Part shown: piece after piece, positions 52,643 through 60,691 of the stretch
How the letters are laid out: each line of letters opens with the position of its first letter
Position numbering within the stretch: position 1 is the first letter of the stretch
NCBI GenBank assembly: GCA_964589625.1
Contig: CAZPSH010000005.1
Coordinates: forward strand, 76,000 to 139,999
Source of the DNA: JBFLVU01 sp964589625
Lineage (GTDB): Bacteria; Acidobacteriota; UBA4820; DSQY01
Direction of reading: 5' to 3'
Length of the DNA: 64,000 nucleotides
The notes under the pieces: model-generated
Database searches by the model: none
The model's input: the letters and a program-made list of their open reading frames with translations, nothing else
Told to the model about the DNA's origin: nothing
Position numbers and translations under genes: made by a program

Positions 52643-54209
52643 AGATCACCTTGCCTTCCTTCAGCGCGGACCTGTAAATCAGCCCGATCGTATCTTTGTG
52701 CCGCTCCAGATCCTCTGGCGTCGCCACGATGAGGTCAACGGGTGCGGCGATTCCCCTCATCTTCAGATGGAGCGCTTGGGCCGTCTTACGCCGGTGGACA
52801 CCACACTTGACGACGACGAGGTCCACGTCGCTGTCCGGCCCCATCTCAGCCCTGGCCGCGGAGCCGAAGAGGATGATCTTCTCGGGGGCAACCGCCTCGA
52901 CGATCCGGCGGACGATCTCCTGGAGGATGGATTCGTCCAGACGGCCGTCCGCATAACGCGCCGGAAGCTCTGCGACCTTGGCGGACGGAACCTTTTCCAT
53001 GAGCGCCGTTACCCGGACCTCGCCGGTCATGAGGAGGTGGAGCATGGATTGAAAGATGTGGTCAGCTGCATCTCGAGTCTTGACCCGCGCTTCCATCAAT
53101 TCGTCTATCGCGCAGAGCGTTGCTGCGATTTCTTTTGCTTCCTGATCATCTGAAGGTACCGCGACTGAGATTTCTCCAAAGGACCCCTTGCTCAAGATTG
53201 GTACGGGGCTCGGTGTTGCCATGTTAGCTATTCGGGTAGCGTTCCATAGCATGAGATAGTGCACGAACTCTGGTTCCTGCCCTTCGCGGCAGATTACGGC
53301 GTTAATTTGTTGATTGGTTGTGCTGGCCGGTGCCAAGGTCATTCCGACCTTGCCGATGGTCGAGCCAATGCATACAACAAGCACCGAACGGGGAGGAAGG
53401 GCGCGGGACCTTCTCAGGCCAGCCTCAGAGAGAGCCTTCTGTGCCGCGCGAACCAACCTGAATTCGCCTAGATCACCTGGCGCGATGAACGGTATATCAC
53501 CGCCATAGTTGCCTCGGTCAGATGTAGGTGGAGTTGTCCCTGTCACGATTTCACCGAGGCTGCGGATTTGTACCACCTCCCAGCTCTCGGGAATCTCGCC
53601 GATTTCGGTCTCTTTGAGGGGCTCGCCGCGGAGGCCTTCGCGGAAGAGCTTGGCGAGGGTGGCGGCCTTGAGTTCCTTGAGGGTGGCGATGATCTTGTCC
53701 TGCGCCTCCACCGCCCCCTGGAGCTTCGACAGCACGCCTGCGATGGCGCGCTGTTCCTGAAGGGGTGGGCCTTCAAGGGTGAATCTGGAAATCCCGTTCC
53801 ATGAAGTTCTGGGGTGGTTCACCCCCTCTGTTGTTGCATTGGCATGGTCAATGAAATCGCTGGTGTGAAGCCTAAATCCGAGGAAGGCGGGATCCGCAAG
53901 GTCTTTCATTGCCTCCAACACGAGGATGTCCGTTGAGCACAGACCGGTCCATTCGGCCATCCCGGCTTTATCCAAGTAAGGTCGCAGTTTCCCGTAGAGG
54001 ACGTCTCTCGGATAGAAGCGGCTCTTTGCACTTCTAACTTCTGCGTCTGTTCCCCAACGGGTAATGGTGAGCCGACCGGAATCTAGATGCTCAAGACCTA
54101 TATATCGCTCTTCCCCTTTGTGGGAAGGCATGACTATTTCGCGTCGATTGCGGCAAAGGTCGCCAAGCTGAACCGCGGCCCACCCTTCCGGCCGTTCACC
54201 GTTGGCCAT
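52632..54209 (-). CDS. hsdS: HsdS specificity subunit fused to an MNT nucleotidyltransferase domain
   Basis: 525 residues. TRD1 (about 8-160, RPEGWAAVQLGDLC) ends in QEQRAIAGVLSKLQGAVEAQDKII and its coiled coil. TRD2 (about 205-370, IPESWEVVQIRSLGEI) ends in HLLMTGEVRVTALME, where HsdS normally stops. The frame continues into an MNT domain (about 425-525) with FGSAARAEMGPDSDVDLVVV, the GSx(10)SDxD catalytic site. An internal ATG at 53000 could also yield a free 122-residue MNT, but its ribosome binding site is weak. Confidence 0.9.
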   Translation of the reverse strand: MANGERPEGWAAVQLGDLCRNRREIVMPSHKGEERYIGLEHLDSGRLTITRWGTDAEVRSAKSRFYPRDVLYGKLRPYLDKAGMAEWTGLCSTDILVLEAMKDLADPAFLGFRLHTSDFIDHANATTEGVNHPRTSWNGISRFTLEGPPLQEQRAIAGVLSKLQGAVEAQDKIIATLKELKAATLAKLFREGLRGEPLKETEIGEIPESWEVVQIRSLGEIVTGTTPPTSDRGNYGGDIPFIAPGDLGEFRLVRAAQKALSEAGLRRSRALPPRSVLVVCIGSTIGKVGMTLAPASTTNQQINAVICREGQEPEFVHYLMLWNATRIANMATPSPVPILSKGSFGEISVAVPSDDQEAKEIAATLCAIDELMEARVKTRDAADHIFQSMLHLLMTGEVRVTALMEKVPSAKVAELPARYADGRLDESILQEIVRRIVEAVAPEKIILFGSAARAEMGPDSDVDLVVVKCGVHRRKTAQALHLKMRGIAAPVDLIVATPEDLERHKDTIGLIYRSALKEGKVIYAR

Positions 54210-54250
54210 GAAGCCCTCCCTTCTGCATGCCCAGGGATCGCGCCGGCGGC

Positions 54251-54261
54251 GGCGCTCCTAG
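54251..54261 (+). repeat. REP-like core GGCGCTCCTAG
   Basis: Single unit between hsdS and the ORF6N gene, matching the cores at 54917 and 55016. Confidence 0.5.
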
Positions 54262-54272
54262 CATCTTGTATC

Positions 54273-54815
54273 TCATTTCGCGCCGTCTGCTCTGAACCCA
54301 ATGTTTTTCTTGGTGCTGGCAGGCGGCGCCATGAGTTGATTAAGGGCGTCGAAGATGAGCCGCAGGGCCTCGTCGTGGCCTCCCACCTTTTCCTCCAATT
54401 CTTCAAGCTTTCGGGCCCATTTGCGGTGCGTCTCCAAGGCCTGCCTCATGCGGACGAAGGCCCGCATGATCTCGATGTTGACCCGCACCGCCTGCTCACT
54501 CCGCAAGACGCTGGAGAGCATGGCCACGCCTTCCTGTGTGAAGGCGTAGGGGAGATACCGCTGGCCGCCCCAACTTGAGGTCACAAATTGTGACCTCAAG
54601 GCCGCGACCTCCTCGGGCGAGAGCTGGAACATGAAATCCGAGGGGAAGCGGGCGATGTTCCGCTTGACGGCCTGAACGAGCGCCTTCGTCTCCACGCCGT
54701 AGAGTGCTGCCAGGTCGTTACTCAACAGGACCTTATGGCCTCGCAATGTGAGGATCTGATGCTCTATGGCCTCCATCTTGACGAGGGCGGCGGCTCCCCG
54801 CGGCTTCCTAGGCAT
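54273..54815 (-). CDS. ORF6N-domain DNA-binding protein
   Basis: 180 residues. The N-terminal ORF6N domain is seen as ILTLRGHKVLLSNDLAALYGVETKALVQAVKRN, DFMFQLSPEE and LPYAFTQEGVAMLSSVL, followed by a coiled coil (about 125-160). KilA-N/ORF6N proteins are phage-type DNA binders common in RM and toxin loci. Its ATG lies five bases after the stop of a leftover hsdM tail, whose end supplies the GGGGAGG ribosome binding site. Confidence 0.88.
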   Translation of the reverse strand: MPRKPRGAAALVKMEAIEHQILTLRGHKVLLSNDLAALYGVETKALVQAVKRNIARFPSDFMFQLSPEEVAALRSQFVTSSWGGQRYLPYAFTQEGVAMLSSVLRSEQAVRVNIEIMRAFVRMRQALETHRKWARKLEELEEKVGGHDEALRLIFDALNQLMAPPASTKKNIGFRADGAK

Positions 54816-54864
54816 CCTTGCCTCCCCACCGGCAGCCTAGACCGGTGAAGATGCCCGCCGGCTC
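54808..54864 (-). pseudogene. Remnant of an hsdM 3' end
   Basis: About 18 codons (PAGIFTGLGCRWGGKDA, stop) match the last residues of the intact HsdM (LAGIFTGLGYRWGGEA). DNA 54821-54864 aligns without gaps to 56473-56516. Evidence that ORF6N once followed an hsdM gene directly. Confidence 0.7.
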
Positions 54865-54916
54865 ACCGCTTGCCATGGGTCCCTCGCTTCCTGGGTGCGG
54901 CCTTCGCGCCGGGGAC

Positions 54917-55026
54917 GGCGCTCCTACGGGCGGTTGCGCGGCGTTCTGTTGTAGGAGCGGCGCCTCGCCGCGATTTCCTTTCGCCGTGGGGTGCAGTACC
55001 GATCGGCCCGGGGGCGGCGCTCCTAC
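54917..55026. repeat. REP-like palindromic repeat cluster
   Basis: GGCGCTCCTAC at 54917-54927 and 55016-55026 flank an inverted GTAGGAGCGGCGCC at 54951-54964, with further GC-rich pairing (GGCGCC, CGCCGCG). The whole 54870-55200 interval has no supported gene. It resembles the GTAGGAGCGGC-type REP families of other proteobacteria-like genomes. Confidence 0.6.
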
Positions 55027-55204
55027 ATTCGTCATTCGCTTCCCCTCGTTGCTCGCCTTCGCCCGGGCGAGCGCCCGGGCAAGAGCAATGAAAAGCTAGT
55101 CATGGCAATGGGTTGCCGTTGCATATTGCTCCCTCATTGCGCCCCGGTGGACGAATTTGGCGCAATCGGCCCCGGGTATCCGAGGGCGCTTCGCGCGGCC
55201 GCCT

Positions 55205-55837
55205 TCACGGGCCGTCCCCCTTCCGGTAGTCGTTGGGGTCCCGGCAGGCGTCGTACAGCGCCTTGTCGAGCTTGATCCAGTCCGTCCCATTGATGCCCCG
55301 CGTGTTGCCGGAGGTAGGGCTCGCCGGAAACGCGGAAGCCACTTTGATCCACCGGTTCTGGGCGATGGAAATCGCCTTTACCTCGTCGGCAACTTCGGAA
55401 AGATCCTGGTCCTGGCTGAAGATCAGGGCCACGTCGAGTTCATTGGAGCGGGCCATGCGCACCACATCGAGAGCGAGGCGAACATCGATCCCCTTCTCGC
55501 GGCCCACGAACACGGTCGTTTCCGAGCCGTCGGGCAAGGCGACCGTTTCGTGGCGGTACTTGAGGGGTCTTGTGAAGGTGTGGATACCACGCGTTCCCAT
55601 GACGGCCAACTTCCGGCTCCAGAAATCGTGCCAGGTCTTGTTGACCTCAGGACTTGGAAGGCCGGTGTAGAAGTGGACCCGAACGAGATTCCACCCTCTC
55701 GGGGCACAAACGGTTTTGGGCAGTTCGAGGGGATCGTAGTTGGGGTAGGTGTACCCGAAGGCGTCCCGGGCCGCGTAGAAGAGATTCTGCCCGTCCAAGA
55801 AGGCGATGGCGCGCTTGACCGGGGGCTCTACCGGCAC
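55205..55837 (-). CDS. NYN-domain (PIN-like) ribonuclease
   Basis: 210 residues of the NYN/LabA-like fold: AIAFLDGQNLFY with the first Asp/Asn pair, KGIDVRLALDVVRMA with the middle Asp, and ALIFSQDQDLSEVADEV with the C-terminal Asp pair. The acidic metal site is complete. NYN proteins are RNases found in tRNA/rRNA processing and in defence islands. GTG start at 55837 overlaps the truncated DUF1016 frame by 10 nt. Confidence 0.85.
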   Translation of the reverse strand: MPVEPPVKRAIAFLDGQNLFYAARDAFGYTYPNYDPLELPKTVCAPRGWNLVRVHFYTGLPSPEVNKTWHDFWSRKLAVMGTRGIHTFTRPLKYRHETVALPDGSETTVFVGREKGIDVRLALDVVRMARSNELDVALIFSQDQDLSEVADEVKAISIAQNRWIKVASAFPASPTSGNTRGINGTDWIKLDKALYDACRDPNDYRKGDGP

Positions 55838-56466
55838 GGGAGCCCCCTAAAAGCAAAACCCCGCCGGAGGCCTTGCGGCTGGTCCAGCGGGGAGCAGATC
55901 CATCTACGAATATAGCCTCCTGCAATAGCCGTGTCAAGGCCGGCAGAATACCCTGCCGGGTTCGCCTCGGCCTCGTAACAAGGCCGGGCGGCCCCGTCCT
56001 TCACCGAGAGGAGCCGCATGTAGGCCGTCCAGGGGAGGGAGAAGGATGCTCCGATTGGACGCATGGAGGAAAGGTCAAACGCTGTCTGACCTATTTTATG
56101 AGCATCTCCCGGCAATCGGCCAGACGACGTCTGACCCATCCCGCCTTGTGGGAAGGTGAGGTAGAACTGCCTAAATTGCTTGAGATTGGTCAGGCTGAAT
56201 CCCTTGCCGAACTTTGCCGTCAGGTCGATCGCCATCTTCTTGAGGAGGGCCTCCCCGTATTCCGCCCGCTGGGCGCCCGCCTGCTCAAACTCGACGATGT
56301 GGTGGCCGATGAGCCAGTAGGTCGCGGTCATGGCAGTATTCACCACTCGGGCGGAAAGGCGCCGGGCCTGGTTCACCTCTTCGATGATCTGGCCGAGCAG
56401 ACGGTCGTAGCCGCCTGCCCGCGCCGGCCTCTTGGGAGTCGGCTGGGGCACTAGATCCTTCGTCAA
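55828..56466 (-). pseudogene. DUF1016 (YhcG-like) protein lacking its nuclease domain
   Basis: TTG at 56466 overlaps the hsdM stop by 4 nt. The first 125 residues are the DUF1016 N-terminal domain (INTAMTATYWLIGHHIVEFEQ-type, FGKGFSLTNLKQFRQFYLTFP, LPWTAYMRLLSVKDGAARPCYEAEA). Past this point the sequence is unlike the family and stops at 212 residues. The C-terminal PD-(D/E)xK nuclease (full length is about 340-380) is absent. It is probably a truncated gene. Confidence 0.65.
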
Positions 56467-58343
56467 GCTTCACCTCCCCACCGATACCCGAGGCCCGTGA
56501 AGATGCCCGCCAGCTCCTTGTTCAGCGCCAGCGCCTCCTTCTCGTGCTTGGCCAGTTCGTCCAGGAGGGTCTGGATGTCCCGGTGTTCCGCCGGGGCGAG
56601 GCTGGTCACGTAGCGCGACGGGGAGAGGTTGAAGTCGTTGGCGGCGATCTCCGCCAGTGCGACGACCTTAAGGAGGTGCTCGATCTCCTTTCCCTCGTGG
56701 AAGGCCTGGGCGAGACGCTTGACCGTCTCCTCGGGCAGGAAGTTCTTGGGGCGGCCCTTCTGAAACTCGGCGCTGGCGTTGAGGAAGAGGACCTTTCCCT
56801 TCCGGTCCTCCCGCTTGGCGTTGTTAAGGACCACGAGGAGACCCGCCGCGGTGGTGTTGTAGAAAAGGTTGTCGGGAAGAAGGATGACCGCCTCGACCAA
56901 GTCGTTCTCCACGAACCACCGCCGGATGGACTTCTCCCGATTCTCCCCCTCGTTGCCGCTGCCCCGGCTGGCGGCCCCCGTGTCGATGACCACGGCGGCG
57001 CGGCCCCGCTCCTTGAGGCTGGCGTGGACGTGCTGCAGCCAGCCCCAGTCGGCGCTCGATGCGGGGGCGAAGCCGCCACGTGTCGAAAAGCGTTCGTAGG
57101 GATCGTTTTCGTAGGTGGCCGGCTCGAAGGTCTTCTGGTTCCACATGGGGTTGGTGACCACCACGTCGAAGCGTTTGAGGCTCGAGCCCTCAAGGAACTT
57201 CGGGTTGACCATGGTATTGCCCCGGGCGATCTCGCCCTCCATGTCGTGGACCACCATGTTCATCCGGGCGATGGCGAAGCTGGAGCCGGTCAGCTCCTGG
57301 CCGTGGAGCTTCAGGGGCCGGGCCACGGACTTCTCCCGCTCCTTGAGGGCGAGCTGGCACTTGATGAGGAGTCCCCCCGAGCCCGTGCACGGGTCGTAGA
57401 TCTCCTCTCCCTGGCGCGGAGCCACGAGGTAGGCCAGGAGCCAGCCCACTTCCATGGGGGTGAAGAATTCGCCGGCGCTCTGTCCCTGGCCCTCCGCGAA
57501 CTTCCGGAGGAGGTACTCGTAGGCCCTGCCGAGAAAGTCGGGCTCCACGTCCTTGAGGCCGAGCCGGTGCTTCGGCTGGCTGAGGAGCTCGATGACCTTC
57601 TCGAGGGCCGGATCACTAATCTCGCGCTCGCCGTTGCGGGTTTCGTTGAAATCCACTAGGTCGATGACGCCCTGGAGGGATGGGTTTGCCTTGGCGATTG
57701 AACGGATCGTGGTGGTGACCTGCTCCCCCAGGGTGCGGGGGCGCCTTCCCTCGGGCCAATCGAAGGGCTGCCTTCCGCTCAGAACGGGCCAGGTGGCCTC
57801 GGGGGGGAGGTAGAAACGGACCAGGGAAGGATCCGCGTCGAGAACCGTGCGGGCGGTGGCCTCGTCGCCGAACTGCTCCACAAGCCGCGCGAATTCGTCC
57901 TCGAAGACGTCGGAGAGGCGCTTCATGAAGAGCAGGGGCAGGATGTAGTCCTTGAACTTTGGTGCGTCCTTCTCGCCCCGGATGGAGCAGGCCGCCTTCC
58001 AGAGAAGGTTCTCCATGGACTTGAGGTCCATGGTGCCGCCCCCTTCCTTCCCGGCCGCCTTCTTGGAGGGGCGGCCGCGGGGGCGCCGGGTTGCCGCGGT
58101 GGGCCGGAGCTGCGCAAACTGCTCACGCAGATCTGCATAGGCCGCCCCAAGACCTTTGAGGAACCGCTCGATGGACTTCAGGGCCAAGGTGTCCGGCTGG
58201 CTCTTCCCCTTCTCCCACCGGTAGACCGTGGGGAAGGAAACCCCCAGTTCCCCCGCCAGTTTCTCTTGGCTGAAACCCAGCCTGCCGCGAAGCGTGGTCA
58301 CGAGCTGGGTGATGTCGTTCGCTTCGGTTTCCCTCTCGGCCAT
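56463..58343 (-). CDS. hsdM: HsdM methyltransferase with N-terminal HTH and AT-hook
   Basis: 626 residues. Residues 1-66 are an XRE helix-turn-helix (FSQEKLAGELGVSFPTVYRWEKGKS). A linker carries the AT-hook-like RRPRGRPSKK. From about 105 the N6-adenine methyltransferase begins (MDLKSMENLLWKAACSIRG) with SAM motif DPCTGSGGLL and catalytic NPMWNQ. ATG at 58343 has GGAGGG 4 nt upstream; internal ATG 58031 with AAGGGGG could give a plain 522-residue HsdM. The HTH suggests DNA-binding autoregulation. First gene of the hsd run. Confidence 0.92.
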   Translation of the reverse strand: MAERETEANDITQLVTTLRGRLGFSQEKLAGELGVSFPTVYRWEKGKSQPDTLALKSIERFLKGLGAAYADLREQFAQLRPTAATRRPRGRPSKKAAGKEGGGTMDLKSMENLLWKAACSIRGEKDAPKFKDYILPLLFMKRLSDVFEDEFARLVEQFGDEATARTVLDADPSLVRFYLPPEATWPVLSGRQPFDWPEGRRPRTLGEQVTTTIRSIAKANPSLQGVIDLVDFNETRNGEREISDPALEKVIELLSQPKHRLGLKDVEPDFLGRAYEYLLRKFAEGQGQSAGEFFTPMEVGWLLAYLVAPRQGEEIYDPCTGSGGLLIKCQLALKEREKSVARPLKLHGQELTGSSFAIARMNMVVHDMEGEIARGNTMVNPKFLEGSSLKRFDVVVTNPMWNQKTFEPATYENDPYERFSTRGGFAPASSADWGWLQHVHASLKERGRAAVVIDTGAASRGSGNEGENREKSIRRWFVENDLVEAVILLPDNLFYNTTAAGLLVVLNNAKREDRKGKVLFLNASAEFQKGRPKNFLPEETVKRLAQAFHEGKEIEHLLKVVALAEIAANDFNLSPSRYVTSLAPAEHRDIQTLLDELAKHEKEALALNKELAGIFTGLGYRWGGEA

Positions 58344-58368
58344 TGGGCCCTCCATGGTGAGCGAGGAG

Positions 58369-58397
58369 AATATAAGGCGTCCGGAAAGAGCGTGCAA
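58369..58397 (-). promoter_or_regulatory. Probable hsdM promoter
   Basis: TTGCAC (58392-58397), a 17-nt spacer and TATATT (58369-58374) on the minus strand, with a leader of about 20 nt to the ATG at 58343. Confidence 0.55.
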
Positions 58398-58398
58398 G

Positions 58399-58408
58399 TG
58401 ACTAGTCA
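58399..58408. promoter_or_regulatory. Palindrome TGACTAGTCA beside the hsdM promoter
   Basis: Perfect 10-bp palindrome one base upstream of the -35 box. It is a candidate operator for the HTH domain of HsdM. A related half (AACTAG) follows at about 58422. Confidence 0.4.
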
Positions 58409-58823
58409 TATGATTCCGTTAACTAGCGTAACTGCAAGATGTTAGAGGCTGGTGAAATATGGCAGCGTTAGGGAAGTGAATGGGAAGGTGAATGGCCGGG
58501 GTTCCGGCATGTGGCTGAAGCTATTCAGGGGAACGAGGTAACGCTCTCAGCTGGGAACGTGATATTCCTGCATCGAAGTTGCTGAAGCGCGTATCGAGAG
58601 ACTTGGAGTGGCTAGGTGGGAAGATTCGATATCCACCAAAATCTGGGTCAATACCTGGATGGAGGCGAGGCGATCGCAAGAAAATCGCAAGTTCCAAATC
58701 ACACCAAACTAAACTGCCGAAAACTCCCAAAAAGATGGCCGGAGCGAATTCGCCTTCGGCCGTATGGTTGTTGTGAACTAGCCTGCACTCCAGGGAACTC
58801 CTGCAAAGTGGCCTTTGGCCCCC
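58409..58823. other. Intergenic region before attachment copy 2
   Basis: No gene supported. It is less GC-rich than the flanks and contains short stop-ridden frames only. Spurious antisense frames here come from the tRNA-like sequence. Confidence 0.4.
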
Positions 58824-58882
58824 CTCGAAAACCGCTGTACCCCAAAAGGGTACCGGGGGTTCGAATCCCTCTCTCTCCGCCA
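58824..58882 (+). repeat. Attachment site copy 2 (tRNA-Ser 3' remnant)
   Basis: 59 bases identical to 43187-43245 except at three positions, two of which break the T stem. There is no 5' half, so it is not a functional tRNA. Marks the distal end of element A. Confidence 0.85.
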
Positions 58883-58967
58883 GAGGGCTTCTTCGAAGGC
58901 ATCCCGCAAAGGACGTGGTTGGAGAGGGATTCGAAGGGCGGGGGTGCGTCCGAAGTTTTCAAGGCGA

Positions 58968-58987
58968 GGCGCCAACGGCTTGGCGCC
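58968..58987. terminator. Perfect hairpin GGCGCCAA-CGGC-TTGGCGCC
   Basis: Eight-base perfect stem with a four-base loop between attachment copies 2 and 3. Could be a terminator or a small repeat; there is no clear T tract. Confidence 0.4.
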
Positions 58988-59081
58988 GAGCTGTAGAAAA
59001 CAAGGAAGGGGACCCGCCCCGGGAACCCTAGGCGGCCTTGAAACGCAGGGGCCTCTGGCCCCGAGGCTTCTAGGCCGCGTA

Positions 59082-59112
59082 GGTTCGAATCCAACCTCGG
59101 TTCTCTCCTCCA
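59082..59112 (+). repeat. Degenerate third tRNA tail, probable attachment site of element B
   Basis: GGTTCGAATCC (59082-59092) and TCTCTCC-T-CCA (59102-59112) match tRNA-Ser's T loop and acceptor end, with six extra bases between. It ends 4 bp from the intact integrase stop, the same layout as copy 1 beside the decayed integrase. Confidence 0.5.
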
Positions 59113-59115
59113 AAA

Positions 59116-60237
59116 TCAACCACTTACGACTAGTTGGACCTGCTGGGCCTCGTCTGGGGCTTTGGCGGGAATGCAAGTAAATCGCAAGTTGCTCTCCAGA
59201 ACCTGAACGGCGTCCTCGAGATGGCCCGGGGCGAGGTGTGAGTACCTCAGGACCATGTCCAGGGTAGCGTGCCCGAGAAGGTACTGAACGGTGGTGAGGG
59301 GCACGCCCGCCATGACGAGCCTTGAGGCGAAGGTGTGGCGGAGGGAGTGCCAGACCACCCCCCGGAGCTTGGACTCCTCCAGGGCCTTCTGCCAGCCGAC
59401 CCGGAGGGTGGAGTTATACGTACCGCCGAACTTGTCGAACACGAGCGCCTCGGGCGGCGCGTCCTGTGGGAAGGTGTCCAGGGCCGCGCGGGCCACGGCA
59501 TCCAGGGGGATATGCCGGGTCTTCTTGCCCTTGGCCTTCTCCGCCGTCACAGTGATGGAGCCATGCCGGCCGCGATTCAGGTCCACGTTGGCCCAGGTCA
59601 GGGAGAGCATCTCGCCCTGGCGCACGCCCGTGTGGATGGAGAAGATCACGGCGGGACGCACGGCGTCGCTGGACTTCTCGAGGAGGACGGTCTCCTCCTG
59701 AGGGTCGAGGAAGCGGTCCCGGCGCGATTCGGGGCGGAAGAGCTTGATCTCGGACGCGGGGTTGTTCTTGCAGAGCTTCCATGTCCTGCAGAGTGAAAAG
59801 AGCCGCTTGAGCCGGGCCAGGTCGTTGTCCACCGTCTTCTTGCTCGTCGTCTTTCCGCCCCGCCTCTCGGTAGCCCTGGCCGTCTTGTAGGCCTCCACGT
59901 CGCCCGAGTGGATGGCATCCATGGCCTTCCCCGCGAAGTGGCGTGAGGCGAGCCACCTCGCCGAGTAGTAGGTATCGTTCCGGAAGGTGTCTGGGCGGGT
60001 GTTCACCTCGGACCACTCCAGGAAGCGCTTCACCCCGTCTTCGAACTTCGTCCTGACCTCCTTTCTGCTTTCCATGTACTTGCCCTCCCGGATCTGCGTG
60101 TGGATCTTCTCCAGGTAGGCTCTCGCCTCGCCCTTGGTTTTCGTGATGCGCTGGTGGTACCGGCCCTCGTAGCACCACGAAAACTGCCATCTCCCGTCCG
60201 GTAGCTGCTTCAATCCGCGCTCCCTGCGCTTCTCCAC
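59116..60237 (-). CDS. Tyrosine recombinase/integrase
   Basis: 373 residues. There is an N-terminal arm-binding region, a SAM-like core-binding domain (about 60-155) and a catalytic domain. The catalytic Arg is in HTGVRQGEMLSL, HxxR in WHSLRHTFAS, and the GH and Tyr in LLGHATLDMVLRYSHLAPG. All six catalytic residues are present. GTG at 60237 has AAGGAGGAG upstream. Directly next to the third tRNA tail, as expected for an element integrase. The C-terminal ~25-residue tail is unlike the decayed copy. Confidence 0.93.
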   Translation of the reverse strand: MEKRRERGLKQLPDGRWQFSWCYEGRYHQRITKTKGEARAYLEKIHTQIREGKYMESRKEVRTKFEDGVKRFLEWSEVNTRPDTFRNDTYYSARWLASRHFAGKAMDAIHSGDVEAYKTARATERRGGKTTSKKTVDNDLARLKRLFSLCRTWKLCKNNPASEIKLFRPESRRDRFLDPQEETVLLEKSSDAVRPAVIFSIHTGVRQGEMLSLTWANVDLNRGRHGSITVTAEKAKGKKTRHIPLDAVARAALDTFPQDAPPEALVFDKFGGTYNSTLRVGWQKALEESKLRGVVWHSLRHTFASRLVMAGVPLTTVQYLLGHATLDMVLRYSHLAPGHLEDAVQVLESNLRFTCIPAKAPDEAQQVQLVVSG

Positions 60238-60361
60238 CTACTCCTCCTTCCTTTGCAGGGAACCGGTCGGCTTCCATTAGGCTCCGGTTTTGCCGCCGTT
60301 TCCATGCCTCTCCTGTTCTCAAACCAAACATCGCCCCCTCTACGCGCTTTGTACTCACCGC

Positions 60362-60691
60362 CTAGCCATGGATTGCGGTGAGGAGTCGGCTTACTTCCCC
60401 TCGAAGCGCCTCTGCCAGTTTCTGGTCTACTCTTCCCAGGTTGGCTTGGTGGGCGAGTTGGTTGAGGTTGCCTCCGAAGCTCTTTATGGCCCTGAAAACG
60501 TCCTCGGGCAATCGCGCGACGGGTTTGAAGTGCATTCCCAGGGCGAGCCCTCGCATGACCGTCGCCGGCCTTCTGTTCAAAAATCGGGCATGCTCGCGCA
60601 GGCGGCCGTACTCCTCCGCGGAGAAGCGGACGTGGACCCGGTGGGGACGGAGGCCGGGCCTCGGATTGGGGGCGCTCTCTGATTCGGTCAC
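60362..60691 (-). CDS. MobC-like relaxosome accessory protein
   Basis: 109 residues with RVHVRFSAEEYGRLREHARF and the MobC signature FGGNLNQLAHQANLG. MobC helps a relaxase open oriT DNA. GTG at 60691 with AGGAGG 7 nt upstream is well placed, but the same frame continues upstream into the DUF3631 gene with no stop. No relaxase gene is next to it: the integrase lies where mobA would be. Confidence 0.8.
   Translation of the reverse strand: MTESESAPNPRPGLRPHRVHVRFSAEEYGRLREHARFLNRRPATVMRGLALGMHFKPVARLPEDVFRAIKSFGGNLNQLAHQANLGRVDQKLAEALRGEVSRLLTAIHG

Noticed and set aside
58824..58882. A second tRNA-Ser gene
   Set aside because: Only the 3' half is present and the T stem is broken; it is an attachment-site copy.
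58699..59176. Antisense frames with RDSNPR- and GFEPTRP-like peptides
   Set aside because: These are the well-known spurious translations of tRNA sequence and here mark the tRNA-Ser remnants.
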